Positions 1 to 9,655 of a stretch of 64,000 bases of DNA are shown here, piece by piece. Source of the stretch: Bradyrhizobium sp. sGM-13. GTDB taxonomy: Bacteria > Pseudomonadota > Alphaproteobacteria > Rhizobiales > Xanthobacteraceae. The notes below the pieces were generated by a model that was not told where the DNA came from, ran no database searches, and saw only the letters and a program-made list of their open reading frames with translations. How positions within the stretch are numbered: position 1 is the first letter of the stretch; each line of letters begins with the position of its first letter. The DNA lies in assembly GCF_018398875.1 (NCBI RefSeq), contig NZ_JAGWDK010000004.1, positions 326,482 to 390,481 of the forward strand, given 5' to 3'. The position numbers were made by a program, and so were the translations under genes.

Positions 1-2
1 TG

Positions 3-191
3 GGTAGGGAACCTACCGGCATCGACGCCACGATGTTCGCCTTCGCGGTCAGTGTGATTTGTCCGGTGTTCGAGTCGGATTTGCAGCGGGCGGCCGTAAG
101 CCATGCCAATCTGCGGCGCTATGTTGGCCGAATGACCGCGCGATTCTATCCGGAACTCAGCGAGATCGCCGGCTGCGAGGCGGCGGCCTGA
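3..191 (+). CDS. C-terminal fragment of a glutathione S-transferase-like protein (5' end outside window)
   Basis: An open frame enters from the left edge and ends with TGA at 189-191, giving 62 residues. The translation (…PTGIDATMFAFAVSV…, then …NLRRYVGRMTARFYPEL…) resembles the C-terminal helical domain of the metaxin/FaxC-like glutathione S-transferase family, where a conserved 'D.t.fgfl…nL..y..R…fp' pattern closes the fold. The thioredoxin-like N-terminal domain, which would carry the glutathione site, lies outside the window. Substrate and true start cannot be judged. It converges with cspA, and a hairpin lies between them. Confidence 0.6.
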   Translation, partial: GREPTGIDATMFAFAVSVICPVFESDLQRAAVSHANLRRYVGRMTARFYPELSEIAGCEAAA

Positions 192-217
192 ATTGCACGG
201 CAGGGCGCAAACAAAAT

Positions 218-236
218 CCCCCGGCGAGGCCGGGGG
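218..236 (-). terminator. Rho-independent terminator of cspA
   Basis: An 8-bp GC stem (CCCCCGGC / GCCGGGGG) with a GAG loop lies 20 nt beyond the cspA stop. On the minus strand the stem is followed by a T-rich run (ATTTTGTTTG). It may also stop transcription coming from the left. Confidence 0.75.
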
Positions 237-255
237 CAATTTGCGTGGACGAAGT

Positions 256-465
256 CTACGTGACCTTGAGGTTTTCCGCGGATGTCTTGCCGCGGTTTTC
301 GACAAGGTCGTACTCGATGTGCTGGTTCTCGTTGAGAGTGGTGAGCCCCGCACGCTCGACGGCCGAGATGTGGACGAACACGTCCTTCTCGCCGACCGCC
401 GGCTTGATGAACCCATACCCCTTGGTGGGGTTGAACCACTTGACGCTGCCCTTGTGCATCGCCAT
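256..465 (-). CDS. cspA: Cold shock protein, CspA family
   Basis: This 69-residue protein is a single cold-shock (OB-fold) domain, an RNA/ssDNA chaperone of the cytoplasm. RNP1 (KGYGFI, residues 15-20) and RNP2 (VFVHI, residues 29-33) are intact, and its length matches the family. ATG at 465 was chosen because the domain begins immediately (MAMHKGSVKWFN) and GGAGA lies upstream; longer in-frame starts would add a non-homologous leader. A long AT-richer segment precedes it on the minus strand, as expected for the structured leaders of cold shock mRNAs, but no specific thermosensor could be proven. Confidence 0.93.
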   Translation of the reverse strand: MAMHKGSVKWFNPTKGYGFIKPAVGEKDVFVHISAVERAGLTTLNENQHIEYDLVENRGKTSAENLKVT

Positions 466-816
466 CACCTGTCTCCAAGTTTGGTCTAGATATAAAAAAG
501 ACGCGGCCACGTTTTCCACGTGCCACGCCACAAACGGGCTTCCCGGTAGCTGCTAGATTTCCTGCTCGCGAAACGCACAGTCGAACGGCCTGAATCCGAT
601 TGCGCTGAGATTGCAACACGAAATTCGGGCGTTCGCAAGGTTCTGGCGCGCTCCGGCAAATCGTCCTGGTGTCGCCGGCTGTGGCAGCCGAACCACAATG
701 GCACGTATTCGGCAGTGCGCCGATTGACCGTTTGCGCGAACTAGGGGCAAATCGTTACGGTTTATCGGCATTTGCGCATTTTTCGGGCTGCCCTTTCGCC
801 CTCTGGAACGGACTGC
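466..816. other. Intergenic region between divergent cspA and the autotransporter-like gene
   Basis: About 350 bases without a convincing gene. It should hold the divergent promoters and the cspA leader. Open frames here have no recognisable motifs and cover both strands at once, as chance frames do. I found no clear hairpin or operator. Confidence 0.4.
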
Positions 817-1956
817 ATGCGCGGCTCACGGCGGCCTTCGCGAGCATGGAAAATCGGAACCGGGCACGCCCTTGCATGTCTGGCTGCGCTTGCGTTCGCG
901 CTCTTCACCGCCATGTCCGCCGCCCACGCGCAATCGCCGACGCCCACGCCCACCCCGACACCCACGCCTTCGCCGACGCCCAGCCCCACCCCGACCGTGA
1001 TCAATTCGACGGTCTCATCAAGCGCGACACTGACCAATCTCGGCAGCAATTTCCTGGAACGGCTGGGCAGCCAGTCGAGCAATGGCTTCAACCGCCTGCA
1101 GCGGACCAATCCGGGCGGGGGCGGCGCCTCCGAGAGCATGGAAGCGCCGCGCTACCGGACCTGGTTCGAAGGCTACGGGAACTGGACCAAGAACGGCGCG
1201 GTCGGCGATTTCGTCGGCGACAGCAGAAAGACCTGGGGCGGTGTGGCCGGCATTGGGGCGCGGGTGATGCCGGGCGTCAATATCGGCTTCTCGGTCGACC
1301 AGAGCCGCTCGGCAATCGATATTCCGTTGGCGCTGCAATCGGCCACCATCGACCTGACTCAGCTCGGTTTCACGGCCTCCGTCGACAGCGGGCCGTGGAC
1401 CTGGGCCAGCGCAGTCGTGCACGGCTTTGGCAACATCAATTCGCGCCGAGACACGGGGCTCGGGATTGCGACTGCCGGATACAATGCGCGGCTCGACGGC
1501 GTGTTGAGCGAGATCAGCTATTACTGGTCCAAGGACCAGGGCCGCGTCGTGCCCAAGGCCGCGTTCGAATATGTCCGCGCCCGGACTGGATCGCTGCAGG
1601 AGATCGGCGGCCTCGATCCCGTGGCGGCAACGGGCGCCACCGTGGAGCGCGCGCGCCTGCTGATCGGCGCGGAGATCGGCCATTACTGGGTCGTCGACGG
1701 CAAGATTTTCGACCTGTCGGGTTACGGCAAGTTCGTCGACAATGTCGTGCAGAATTTCTCCGACATCACCGTCAGCCAGGGCGTGCAGAGCATTACGTTC
1801 CAGGGCATCGGCGAGAGCCGGTATGGCGCCGACGCCGGCGCCTCGGCCTCGCTGAGCCTGACTAATACCGCACGGCTCTACGTCAACTACGACGCCAAAC
1901 TCCGCGCCGCGATGCAGTCGCATCAGGGCACGGTGGGGATTGAGTTGAAGTGGTAG
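817..1956 (+). CDS. Autotransporter-type outer-membrane beta-barrel protein with Pro-Thr linker
   Basis: 379 residues from ATG 817. The order is a Sec signal (hydrophobic LACLAALAFALFTAM ending SAAHAQ), then a linker of PT/PS dipeptides, then about 250 residues of alternating polar/hydrophobic strands. The last residues (…QSHQGTVGIELKW) end in an aromatic residue, as outer-membrane barrels do. The sequence resembles the autotransporter beta-domain, but there is no long passenger, so this may be a barrel alone or a short adhesin. A TTG at 772 in frame would add 15 residues; ATG 817 gives the better signal peptide. No secretion partner is adjacent. Confidence 0.75.
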   Translation: MRGSRRPSRAWKIGTGHALACLAALAFALFTAMSAAHAQSPTPTPTPTPTPSPTPSPTPTVINSTVSSSATLTNLGSNFLERLGSQSSNGFNRLQRTNPGGGGASESMEAPRYRTWFEGYGNWTKNGAVGDFVGDSRKTWGGVAGIGARVMPGVNIGFSVDQSRSAIDIPLALQSATIDLTQLGFTASVDSGPWTWASAVVHGFGNINSRRDTGLGIATAGYNARLDGVLSEISYYWSKDQGRVVPKAAFEYVRARTGSLQEIGGLDPVAATGATVERARLLIGAEIGHYWVVDGKIFDLSGYGKFVDNVVQNFSDITVSQGVQSITFQGIGESRYGADAGASASLSLTNTARLYVNYDAKLRAAMQSHQGTVGIELKW

Positions 1957-2071
1957 CGAACTGTACTAGTTCGGCCCACCGCGCCATGCACGGCCGGCCC
2001 GCCACTCTGGCGGCGGCTCGGATATTTCGGGCTGGCCCAAGTGATGACGATTACGATTGTCACATGTCGGG

Positions 2072-2455
2072 CTATATCGGCTTATCGATCGCCTCGCCGC
2101 TCTCGGCCCAGTCCTTGAACGCGCCGAGATTGTAGACATTGGGGTACCCCATATCCTTGAGCACCTTGCCGCCAAGCGCGGATCGTCCGCCAGACGCGCA
2201 ATAGAGGATGACCGTCTTGTCCTTGGCAAAATTCTTGTCGTGGTAGGGCGTCTCAGGATCGGCGCGGAACTCCAGCATGCCGCGAGAGACATGGATGGCT
2301 CCTGCGACCTTGCCGCTCTTCTCCACTTCCGGCGCGTCACGCACGTCGACGACGAGGGTGTTTCCTTTCGCAATCATTTCCTTGGCCTGCGCGGGCGTGA
2401 TGCGCGGCACCGCTGCGTTGGCGGCTTCCATCATCTGTTTGACGCTGGCGACCAT
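2072..2455 (-). CDS. Single-domain rhodanese (sulfurtransferase)
   Basis: 127 residues forming one rhodanese domain, which transfers sulfane sulfur through a cysteine persulfide. The CH2A-like signature (VVDVRDAPE, residues 36-44) and the active-site loop CASGGRS (Cys86) are intact. ATG 2455 is preferred over ATG 2461 because AAGAGGAG directly abuts the first ATG but lies 6 nt before the second. There is no signal peptide, so it is cytoplasmic. The CMD-family gene downstream on the replication map (start 3093) is in the same direction, 53 nt away, so the two may share a transcript. Confidence 0.88.
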   Translation of the reverse strand: MVASVKQMMEAANAAVPRITPAQAKEMIAKGNTLVVDVRDAPEVEKSGKVAGAIHVSRGMLEFRADPETPYHDKNFAKDKTVILYCASGGRSALGGKVLKDMGYPNVYNLGAFKDWAESGEAIDKPI

Positions 2456-2508
2456 GGTCATCTCCTCTTATGCTCGGTTGAAAGTCCTGGGTTGAAAAAA
2501 TCTCTTCA

Positions 2509-3093
2509 TCAGATCGCTCGGCCGACCGTCATCGCCTTGCGAAAATCGGCGTCTGCGTCGATGAAGGTCGGCTCCGGGCCGGCGCCGACCGCATCGAAGA
2601 ACCGCGCGACGAAACAGCGGAACGCGGCGCAGAGCGCGATGTCGCAGATCTGGACGTCGGTGAAGCCCACCGCCCGCAGCCGCTCGATGTCTTTCGCCGT
2701 CACGCGGGACGCGTCGCTTGCGATCGTTTCGGCATAGCGCAGCATTTCGACGTCCCGTTCGCTTAGTCGCGCCGAGGCGAAGTTGCGTCGCACGGCCATA
2801 ACCGCTTCCTTCGAGCCGAGATCAGCGAGAAGCTGCTTGCCGTACACGTGCGAGCAGTAGGTGGACGGCACCTGCTTTGCGGCGACGAATGTGATCAGCC
2901 GCCAGTCGCGCGGACTTAGCGAGAAGCCGGTGCGGATCTTGTCGGCGAACTCCTGGTAGATCGGCAGAAGATCCGGCCGCGCGGTCCAGCAGCGCATCGC
3001 GGACATTACGAAGCCGCTTTGGGCTTTCTGCGCCGCGTAGAGCTCGGCGATGCGGCCTGTCGCCTCAGTTTCGTCAACCGTCTTGAGAAACAT
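2509..3093 (-). CDS. Carboxymuconolactone decarboxylase / AhpD-like family protein
   Basis: 194 residues with the all-helical AhpD-like fold pattern. AhpD peroxidases use a CxxC pair followed by a His; here only one Cys is seen at the motif (TYCSHVYGK, Cys80, His82), so classical disulfide peroxidase chemistry is doubtful. A second C-terminal helical stretch contains ALCAAFRCFVARFFDAVG. The gene is divergent from an AraC regulator at 3329, which may control it. A rhodanese follows in the same direction. Confidence 0.75.
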   Translation of the reverse strand: MFLKTVDETEATGRIAELYAAQKAQSGFVMSAMRCWTARPDLLPIYQEFADKIRTGFSLSPRDWRLITFVAAKQVPSTYCSHVYGKQLLADLGSKEAVMAVRRNFASARLSERDVEMLRYAETIASDASRVTAKDIERLRAVGFTDVQICDIALCAAFRCFVARFFDAVGAGPEPTFIDADADFRKAMTVGRAI

Positions 3094-3328
3094 CCAAATC
3101 TCCGTTCGTGAAACAATTTCCGCGGCCAGTGCCGCATAAAATTCGGCCGGTTCTGCCGCGACGGACCGGCTATGGCCCGATCGACCGCATCGGGCGGGCC
3201 GGGAAAGCTCGTTTCAACCGAACCGGACGGTGAACTAAGGCCGGGCCAGCGTTGACACAATGATCGGGGCGCTCAGATTCTTTGCCGAGACGCTGCGCAC
3301 CGTTTAGTGATCCAGCCCTGGAGGCCAA

Positions 3329-4360
3329 ATGGACGTTTTGTCCGAGGTTCTGCGCGTCATCCGTGTGTCGGGCGCCATTCATTTCAATGCCGGGTTTACG
3401 CGGCCATGGTCGGTCGTGACCTCCCCACCGGACTTGCTGGCTTCGCGGCTGATGCCGGGCGCGGAAGCGATCACGCTGTTTCACCTGGCAATGAACGCCG
3501 GCTGCTGGATCACATGCGGCAAGCTCGAACCGATCCGGATTGAGGCCGGCGACGTTCTGGTGTTTCCACGCGGCGATCAGCACGTCATGACCAGCGACCC
3601 GGCGCTTTCTCCCGTCACGATTGCCAGCATCTTCCCCAAGGCGTCGGCCGAGCAGATCACCTGGGTGAAGCATGGCGGGGGCGGGGAGGAGACGCGCTTT
3701 GTGTGCGGCTACCTGCATTCCGACCAACGGTTCGGGCCGCTGCTCGATGCGATGCCGGCATTCATTTGCGTCCGCCTGCGCGACGGCAAGGTCATCCTCG
3801 ACGCATTTTCTGATACTGCGCGCTATGCGGAGCCGGTCACGCTCGATCAGGAGGCCGGCTGGTGGCAGGCTGCGACCGGTCAGCTCATCGCCGAAGCGAT
3901 GCGGCCAGGTCCCGGAAACCGCGCGATGCTCGCGCGCTTGTCCGAGCTGCTCTTCATGGAGGTCGTGCGCTGGCAGCTGATCCATGTCGCCGAGGGGCGT
4001 CGCGGCTGGCTGGCGGGCCTCAACGATCCCCATGTCGGCCGGGCGCTGACGCTGCTTCACGCTGAGCCGGCGCGACCCTGGACCGTCGAGGAACTGGCAG
4101 ACTGCGCGGCGATCTCGCGCGCCGCGCTGGGCAAACGCTTCGTCGAGCTGGTCGGCGAGGCGCCGATGACGTATCTGGCCGGATGGCGGATGCACCTCGC
4201 CAGGCGACTGCTTCGCGATAGCAGCCTCAGCCTTGCCGAGATCGCTTCCCGTGTCGGCTATGAATCCGAAGCCGCCTTCAATCGTGCCTTCAGCCGCCTC
4301 GTCGGCGCGCCTCCCGGCACATGGCGGCAGAGCAAGGGGCTGTCGCAGGCCAGTGCATGA
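3329..4360 (+). CDS. AraC family transcriptional regulator with cupin sensor domain
   Basis: 343 residues. Residues about 10-190 form a cupin-type ligand domain (GAIHFNAGF… GDVLVFPRGDQHVM, a cupin-like barrel motif). Residues about 230-335 carry the two helix-turn-helices of AraC/XylS proteins (WTVEELADCAAISRAALGK; SLAEIASRVGYESEAAFNR). GGAGG precedes ATG 3329. The gene is divergent from the CMD-family gene, with 235 bases between them. This arrangement and the cupin_6-type N-domain are common for regulators of a neighbouring oxidoreductase or AhpD-like gene; the effector is unknown. Confidence 0.9.
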   Translation: MDVLSEVLRVIRVSGAIHFNAGFTRPWSVVTSPPDLLASRLMPGAEAITLFHLAMNAGCWITCGKLEPIRIEAGDVLVFPRGDQHVMTSDPALSPVTIASIFPKASAEQITWVKHGGGGEETRFVCGYLHSDQRFGPLLDAMPAFICVRLRDGKVILDAFSDTARYAEPVTLDQEAGWWQAATGQLIAEAMRPGPGNRAMLARLSELLFMEVVRWQLIHVAEGRRGWLAGLNDPHVGRALTLLHAEPARPWTVEELADCAAISRAALGKRFVELVGEAPMTYLAGWRMHLARRLLRDSSLSLAEIASRVGYESEAAFNRAFSRLVGAPPGTWRQSKGLSQASA

Positions 4361-4468
4361 GGTAGGCGTGCCGCGACTCGATTGAAGGATGGCGCGGTGC
4401 GCAGCCGCAGAAGTGCGGTCTCGGAATCTCGATGCCGATCGTGCCGCCGGTTGACGCTTCGGATCGGG

Positions 4469-4489
4469 AAGCCGCCCACCTGGCGGCTT
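4469..4489. terminator. Hairpin between convergent AraC and rnd genes
   Basis: AAGCCGCC - 5 nt - GGCGGCTT is a perfect 8-bp stem between two convergent genes. No strong T-run follows on either strand, so terminator function is inferred from position only. Confidence 0.45.
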
Positions 4490-4529
4490 ACTTGAGCAGC
4501 ATCCGGCGAACGTTCTCGGAAGTTGTTAC

Positions 4530-5678
4530 TTACGTCCGATCGACCCGGACGACCCTGCCTTTTTCGATCGCAAGCGCCAGCCTGCCGTGCTTCAGCGCCA
4601 GCGCCGCTTCGCCGAATAATTCGCGGCGCCAGCCGTGCAGGGCAGCGACGTCGGCGTGGTCGTCGGCGGCGATCTGGTCGAGATCGTCAACGGTCGCGAT
4701 TACCTTGCTGGCGACGGCGTGGCGCTCCGACGTCATCCGCAGCAGCACTTTCAGGAGTTCGACGGTCGCGGCGCCATTCGAACCGCCGCGCGGTTTTTCG
4801 ATCTTCGGCAGCGTGGCGTGATCGCGGGCGAGGCCGCGCTGCACGGCGGCGATGATGTCGCTGCCCCATTTGGAGCGGTCAAAGCCCTTCGGCAACGAGC
4901 GCAGGTTGGCGAGACGCTCGAGCGAGGTCGGGGCGTGGGTGGCGATGTCGCCGACTGCATCGTCCTTCAGCACGCGTGACCGCGGCACGTCGCGGCTTTG
5001 CGCTTCCTGCTCGCGCCAGGCCGCGACTTCGATCAGCACGGCAAGCTCCTTCGGCTTGCGGACCCTACTCTTGAGCCGCTCCCAGGCGCGCTCGGGGTGG
5101 AAATCGTAGGTCCTTGGCGAGGTCAGGACTTCCATCTCCTCGCTGACCCAGTCGCTGCGGCCGCGCTTCTTCAGGTCGGCATCGAGGGCGGCAAAGACGT
5201 CGCGCAAATGAGTGACATCAGAGATCGCGTAATGCATCTGCTCCGGCGTCAGCGGCCGGCGCGACCAGTCGGTGAAGCGGTGGGTCTTGTCCGGCCGGTG
5301 GCCGGTGACGCGCTCGACGAGCTGGTCATAGGCGATGCTGTCGCCATAGCCCAGCACCATCGCCGCGACCTGCGTGTCGAAGATCGGGTGCGGAATGGTG
5401 CCGGACTGGTGCCAGACGATTTCGATGTCTTGGCGGGCGGCGTGAAACACCTTCAGCACCGCCTCGTTTCCCATCAGGTCGAAGAACGGCTTGAGGTCGA
5501 TGCCGGGTGCCAGCGTGTCGATCACGACGGCCTCGTCCGGGCTCGCCATCTGTACGACGCAGAGCAGGGGGTAATAGGTCGTCTCCCGCAGGAACTCGGT
5601 ATCGACTGTGATGACCTTGTGTTGGGCGAGCCGGGAGCAGGCGGCGGCGAGGTCGGAAGTGGTGGTAATCAGATCCAT
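4530..5678 (-). CDS. rnd: Ribonuclease D
   Basis: 382 residues. The N-terminal DEDD 3'-5' exonuclease domain shows VDTEFLRE (Exo I), the [10 protein letters not shown] segment (Exo II) and [11 protein letters not shown] (Exo III with Tyr/Asp). It is followed by HRDC-type helical domains (about 205-285). It trims 3' ends of tRNA precursors and other structured RNAs. ATG 5678 ([10 protein letters not shown]) was chosen because the longer frame adds residues lacking homology. Length is that of alphaproteobacterial RNase D. Confidence 0.93.
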   Translation of the reverse strand: MDLITTTSDLAAACSRLAQHKVITVDTEFLRETTYYPLLCVVQMASPDEAVVIDTLAPGIDLKPFFDLMGNEAVLKVFHAARQDIEIVWHQSGTIPHPIFDTQVAAMVLGYGDSIAYDQLVERVTGHRPDKTHRFTDWSRRPLTPEQMHYAISDVTHLRDVFAALDADLKKRGRSDWVSEEMEVLTSPRTYDFHPERAWERLKSRVRKPKELAVLIEVAAWREQEAQSRDVPRSRVLKDDAVGDIATHAPTSLERLANLRSLPKGFDRSKWGSDIIAAVQRGLARDHATLPKIEKPRGGSNGAATVELLKVLLRMTSERHAVASKVIATVDDLDQIAADDHADVAALHGWRRELFGEAALALKHGRLALAIEKGRVVRVDRT

Positions 5679-5929
5679 GAACAATCCATGACGCGTCGGA
5701 CAGGCGTTCTGCCGAAAACGCTGATATGTCAAGGGTGTCGCGGAGGATTTGAGCCCTGCATTTGAGCCTGAGCACGGCTTTTTTGCGTCGATTTGGCGGG
5801 CAAACCGGGAACGTCATCGCGTGGCTCGACCGGGCGACCCAGTATTCCAGAGACGCTGGTGATTAATCGAGAGGCCGCGGCGTGCTGGATACCCGCCTTC
5901 GCGGTAAGACGATGCTGCCTGGAAGTCGA

Positions 5930-6040
5930 TCACTCGTAGCGCACGTGCCGCGGCCGGCGCCGGCCGGACGGGATCGCGAGCACGGCAAGGCAGAGCGCAA
6001 TCATCGCCATTCCTATGAGTTCGAAAGCAAACGCGTCCAC
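5930..6040 (-). CDS. Small membrane protein (36 residues), GTG start
   Basis: A 36-residue frame on the minus strand starts with GTG at 6040, preceded by an excellent ribosome site (GGGGGAGA, 6 nt before the start). It encodes one transmembrane helix (FELIGMAMIALCLAVLAIP) followed by a basic tail (SGRRRPRHVRYE). Strong Shine-Dalgarno sequence, a compact helix with positive-inside tail, and lack of a competing gene argue for a real micro-protein. Function is unknown; helix plus Arg-rich cytoplasmic tail resembles accessory subunits of membrane complexes, but that is only analogy. Confidence 0.55.
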   Translation of the reverse strand: MDAFAFELIGMAMIALCLAVLAIPSGRRRPRHVRYE

Positions 6041-6184
6041 GGCAATTCTCCCCCAGTAATCCATTAGAATTGTGGGGAGTGCATTGAGCTTTTCTTAATT
6101 TATGGAACCGCGGTAGATGCGCATGCTGCGGATGGTGGACGCGCGCTTAAGGAGTTGGGTTAACGCGGAGGCTTCGTCCTGCGC

Positions 6185-7657
6185 TCACGTCCCACAAAAC
6201 GTCCGCAGCACGCGTTCGTCCGGCAATGGCGGATCGGCATAGCCTGCGAACTCAGGTTGATCTTCGTACGGCTTCGACAGCACCGTCAGCAATTCCTCAA
6301 ATGGCGCGTAGTCGTTGTTGACGGCGGCCGCGATCACGGCTTCGACGCGGTGGTTGCGCGGAATGAAGGCCGGATTGACCGCGCGCATCGCGGCCTGCCG
6401 TTCGCTCGCGGATTGCGGCTCGTCGGCGATACGCTTTCGCCACCGCGCGGCCCATTCGTCGAAGGCGGTGGGGTCGGTGAACTGATCCCTGACCTTGTCG
6501 TCGGCGCCATCGCCGGCGGCATCGGTGAGGCGTCGGAAGGTGAGGGTGAAGTCGGCGGTGTTCTTCGCCATGGCGTCGAGCAGATCCTGGATCAAGGCTT
6601 CGTCGCCGTCGCGTTCGGTGAACAGGCCGATCTTTTTGCGCAGTCCGGCCTGATAGGCGGCGGTGAATTTGTCGGCGAATTCGCCGAGGATGAACTGCGC
6701 CTGTTCGATCGCCTTGTCCTGGTCGTCGGAGAACAGCCGCAGCAGGCATTCGGCGAGCCGCGTCAGATTCCACAGCGCGATGCGCGGCTGGTTGGCATAG
6801 GCGTAGCGGCCCATCTCGTCGATCGAGGAGAACACCTGTGCGGGGTTGTACTCGTCCATGAAGGCGCAGGGGCCGTAATCGATGGTCTCGCCGGAGATCG
6901 AGGTGTTATCAGTGTTCATGACGCCGTGGATGAAGCCGACCAGAAGCCAGCGCGCGATGAGATCGGCCTGCCGGGCGACGACGCCTTCGAGCAACGCGTG
7001 ATAGGGACGCTCGGCCTTCGCCACCCCCGGATAGTGCCTGGCGATGACGTGGTCGGCGAGCTTGCGCACACCATCGGTGTCGCCGCGCGCGGCGAAGAAC
7101 TGGAAGGTGCCGACGCGAACATGGCTTGCGGCCACGCGCGTGAGCACCGCGCCGGGCAGCATGGTCTCGCGCATCACGTCCTCGCCCGTGACGACTGCGG
7201 CGAGCGAACGGGTGGTGGGAATGCCGAGCGCAAACATCGCCTCGCTAACGATGTATTCGCGCAAGACCGGCCCAAGCGCGGCGCGGCCATCACCCCGGCG
7301 CGAGAATGGTGTAGGCCCGCTGCCCTTGAGCTGGATGTCGCGGCGGCCGCCGTCCTTGTCGATGACCTCGCCGAGCAGGATGGCGCGGCCATCGCCGAGC
7401 TGGGGCACGAACTGGCCGAACTGGTGGCCGGCATAGGCCATCGCAATCGGATCGGCGCCCTCAGGCACGCGCTTTCCGGCGAGGATTTCCGCACCTTCGG
7501 GGGTTTCCAGCACATCGGGATCGAGGCCGAGCTGGACGGCCAGCGCCCGGTTCAGCTTGATCAGCCTCGGAGCAGCGACCGGGGTAGGGGCGACGCGGGC
7601 GAAAAAGTTCGCCGGCAGCGCCGAATAAGTGTTCTGGAACGGGAAATGAATGGTCAT
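6185..7657 (-). CDS. selO: Protein adenylyltransferase SelO (YdiU family)
   Basis: 490 residues, full length for the SelO pseudokinase family, which transfers AMP from ATP to Ser/Thr/Tyr of target proteins and is linked to redox stress. The family hallmarks are present: [37 protein letters not shown] with the inverted-lobe Lys, and GVMNTDN with the metal-binding Asn/Asp. The C-terminus ends in …RTFCGT, a Cys in the place where eukaryotic SelO has selenocysteine. It stands alone, facing aspS. Confidence 0.93.
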   Translation of the reverse strand: MTIHFPFQNTYSALPANFFARVAPTPVAAPRLIKLNRALAVQLGLDPDVLETPEGAEILAGKRVPEGADPIAMAYAGHQFGQFVPQLGDGRAILLGEVIDKDGGRRDIQLKGSGPTPFSRRGDGRAALGPVLREYIVSEAMFALGIPTTRSLAAVVTGEDVMRETMLPGAVLTRVAASHVRVGTFQFFAARGDTDGVRKLADHVIARHYPGVAKAERPYHALLEGVVARQADLIARWLLVGFIHGVMNTDNTSISGETIDYGPCAFMDEYNPAQVFSSIDEMGRYAYANQPRIALWNLTRLAECLLRLFSDDQDKAIEQAQFILGEFADKFTAAYQAGLRKKIGLFTERDGDEALIQDLLDAMAKNTADFTLTFRRLTDAAGDGADDKVRDQFTDPTAFDEWAARWRKRIADEPQSASERQAAMRAVNPAFIPRNHRVEAVIAAAVNNDYAPFEELLTVLSKPYEDQPEFAGYADPPLPDERVLRTFCGT

Positions 7658-7848
7658 GACCTAAAGATAGGCGCGGGCGGGGAATAGGCAAACGCTCCAA
7701 ACGCCGGCCTGCCGAAATGGCCGTTTTTCAGCCGAAAACAGCCCCGCCATTGGTTGCCGCCCCCGGCTGCGTCGGGTAAACCCTCCGCAACTTCGGACCG
7801 GCTTTGGCCCCCGATTCTCAATCTTCGACATCTGTTTTTGGGACTTCC

Positions 7849-9624
7849 ATGCATCGCTACCGGTCACATACATGCGGCGCTCTCCGTGAGAGCGACATCG
7901 GGCAGATCGCCCGTCTTTCCGGCTGGTGCCATCGCATCCGCGACCATGGCGGTGTGCTGTTCATCGATTTGCGCGACCATTACGGCATCACCCAATGCGT
8001 CGCCGACCCGGACTCGCCGGCGTTCAAGGAAGTGGAAAAGTTCCGCTCGGAATGGGTGGTGCGGATCGATGGCAAGGTGCGCCGCCGTCCCGAGGGTACC
8101 GACAACCCGGAACTGCCGACCGGCAGGGTCGAAGTTTACGTTAGCGAGATCGAGGTGCTGGGACCTGCCGGCGAACTGCCGCTGCCGGTGTTCGGGGAGC
8201 AGGAATATCCCGAAGACATCAGGCTCAAGTACCGCTTCCTCGACCTTCGTCGCGAGAAGCTGCACCAGAACATCATGACCCGCGGCGCGATCGTCGATTC
8301 CATGCGCCGGCGGATGAAGGAGCAGGGGTTCTTCGAGTTCCAGACCCCGATCCTGACCGCGTCCTCGCCGGAAGGCGCGCGCGACTTTCTGGTGCCGTCG
8401 CGGATCCATCCGGGAAAATTCTATGCGCTGCCGCAGGCGCCGCAGCAATACAAGCAGCTCCTGATGATGAGCGGCTTCGACCGCTATTTCCAGATCGCGC
8501 CGTGTTTCCGCGACGAGGACCCGCGCGCTGACCGCCTGCCGGGCGAGTTTTATCAGCTCGACGTCGAGATGAGCTTCGTCACGCAGGAGGACGTGTTTGA
8601 GGCGATGGAGCCGGTTGTCACCGGCGTGTTCGAGGAGTTTGCCAAGGGCAAGCCGGTGACCAAAGGCTGGCCGCGGATTCCGTTTGCGGAAGCCTTACGC
8701 AAATACGGCACCGACAAGCCGGACCTGCGCAACCCGATTGTGATGCAGGACGTCTCCGAGCACTTCCGCGGCTCCGGCTTCAAGGTATTCGCGCGGATGC
8801 TGGAAGACCCGAAGAACCAGGTCTGGGCGATCCCGGGCGTGGGCGGCGGCTCACGCGCGTTCTGCGACCGGATGAACTCATGGGCGCAGGGTGAAGGCCA
8901 GCCCGGCCTCGGCTACATCATGTGGCGCGAGGGTGGCGAGGGTGCGGGTCCGCTCGCCAACAATATCGGTGCGGAGCGGACGGCTGCGATCCGTGCCCAG
9001 CTCGGCATGAAGGAGGGCGATGCGGCCTTCTTCGTCGCGGGCGATCCGGAAAAATTCTGGAAGTTTTCGGGCCTCGCCCGAACCAAGGTGGGTGAGGAAT
9101 TGAACCTGATCGACAAGGATCGGTTCGAGCTCGCCTGGATCGTCGACTTCCCGATGTACGAGTACAACGAGGAAGACAAGAAGGTCGACTTCTCGCATAA
9201 CCCGTTCTCGATGCCGCAAGGTGGACTGGACGCGCTCAACGGGCAGGACCCGCTGACCATCAAGGCGTTCCAGTACGACATCACCTGCAACGGCTACGAG
9301 ATCGCCTCCGGCGGCATCCGCAACCACAAGCCGGAAGCCATGGTGAAGGCGTTCGAGATCGCGGGCTATGGCGAGAAGGACGTCGTCGAGCGCTTCGGCG
9401 GCATGTATCGCGCGTTCCAGTACGGCGCCCCGCCGCATGGCGGCATGGCGGCCGGCGTCGACCGCATCGTGATGCTGCTGTGCGGCACCACGAACCTGCG
9501 CGAAATCTCGCTGTTCCCGATGAACCAGCAGGCTGTGGACCTCCTGATGGGTGCGCCGTCGGAGGTCACCATCAAGCAGCTCCGCGAGCTCCACATCCGG
9601 CTCAACCTGCCGGACAAGGGATAA
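7849..9624 (+). CDS. aspS: Aspartyl-tRNA synthetase
   Basis: 591 residues, bacterial-type class II synthetase that charges tRNA-Asp (possibly also tRNA-Asn where the transamidation route is used). It has an N-terminal OB-fold anticodon domain (residues about 1-105: …[21 protein letters not shown]). Motif 2 is at [20 protein letters not shown], the bacterial GAD insertion at about 290-420, and motif 3 at [17 protein letters not shown] 7849 gives the usual [12 protein letters not shown] start. An in-frame TTG at 7804 was rejected. Confidence 0.97.
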   Translation: MHRYRSHTCGALRESDIGQIARLSGWCHRIRDHGGVLFIDLRDHYGITQCVADPDSPAFKEVEKFRSEWVVRIDGKVRRRPEGTDNPELPTGRVEVYVSEIEVLGPAGELPLPVFGEQEYPEDIRLKYRFLDLRREKLHQNIMTRGAIVDSMRRRMKEQGFFEFQTPILTASSPEGARDFLVPSRIHPGKFYALPQAPQQYKQLLMMSGFDRYFQIAPCFRDEDPRADRLPGEFYQLDVEMSFVTQEDVFEAMEPVVTGVFEEFAKGKPVTKGWPRIPFAEALRKYGTDKPDLRNPIVMQDVSEHFRGSGFKVFARMLEDPKNQVWAIPGVGGGSRAFCDRMNSWAQGEGQPGLGYIMWREGGEGAGPLANNIGAERTAAIRAQLGMKEGDAAFFVAGDPEKFWKFSGLARTKVGEELNLIDKDRFELAWIVDFPMYEYNEEDKKVDFSHNPFSMPQGGLDALNGQDPLTIKAFQYDITCNGYEIASGGIRNHKPEAMVKAFEIAGYGEKDVVERFGGMYRAFQYGAPPHGGMAAGVDRIVMLLCGTTNLREISLFPMNQQAVDLLMGAPSEVTIKQLRELHIRLNLPDKG

Positions 9625-9632
9625 TCGGGCAC

Positions 9633-9655
9633 GCGACGGCTCAGAGCGCCGTCGC
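9633..9655. terminator. Hairpin at the convergent ends of aspS and the following gene
   Basis: GCGACGGC - 7 nt - GCCGTCGC, an 8-bp perfect stem 9 nt beyond the aspS stop. It overlaps the last codons of the convergent gene at 9641. No T-tract follows, so the terminator role is tentative. Confidence 0.4.

Noticed and set aside
59..704. Overlapping open frames on both strands across cspA and its upstream region
   Set aside because: They overlap the cold shock gene in other frames or have no motifs, and there is no ribosome site.
669..1865. A 398-residue plus-strand frame across the autotransporter gene
   Set aside because: Shadow frame of the barrel gene: Arg/Gly-rich, no signal or fold pattern, while the 817-1956 frame has a signal peptide, linker and barrel end.
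3170..4195. 341-residue minus-strand frame over the AraC gene
   Set aside because: Antisense shadow; His/Arg-rich translation without motifs, whereas the plus strand has a clear AraC protein.
5882..6067. 61-residue plus-strand frame
   Set aside because: Overlaps the minus-strand micro-protein, which has a much better ribosome site and a real transmembrane helix.
6257..7687. 476-residue plus-strand frame opposite selO
   Set aside because: Antisense shadow of selO, with the typical Gly/Arg/Val-rich composition of mirror frames in GC-rich genomes.
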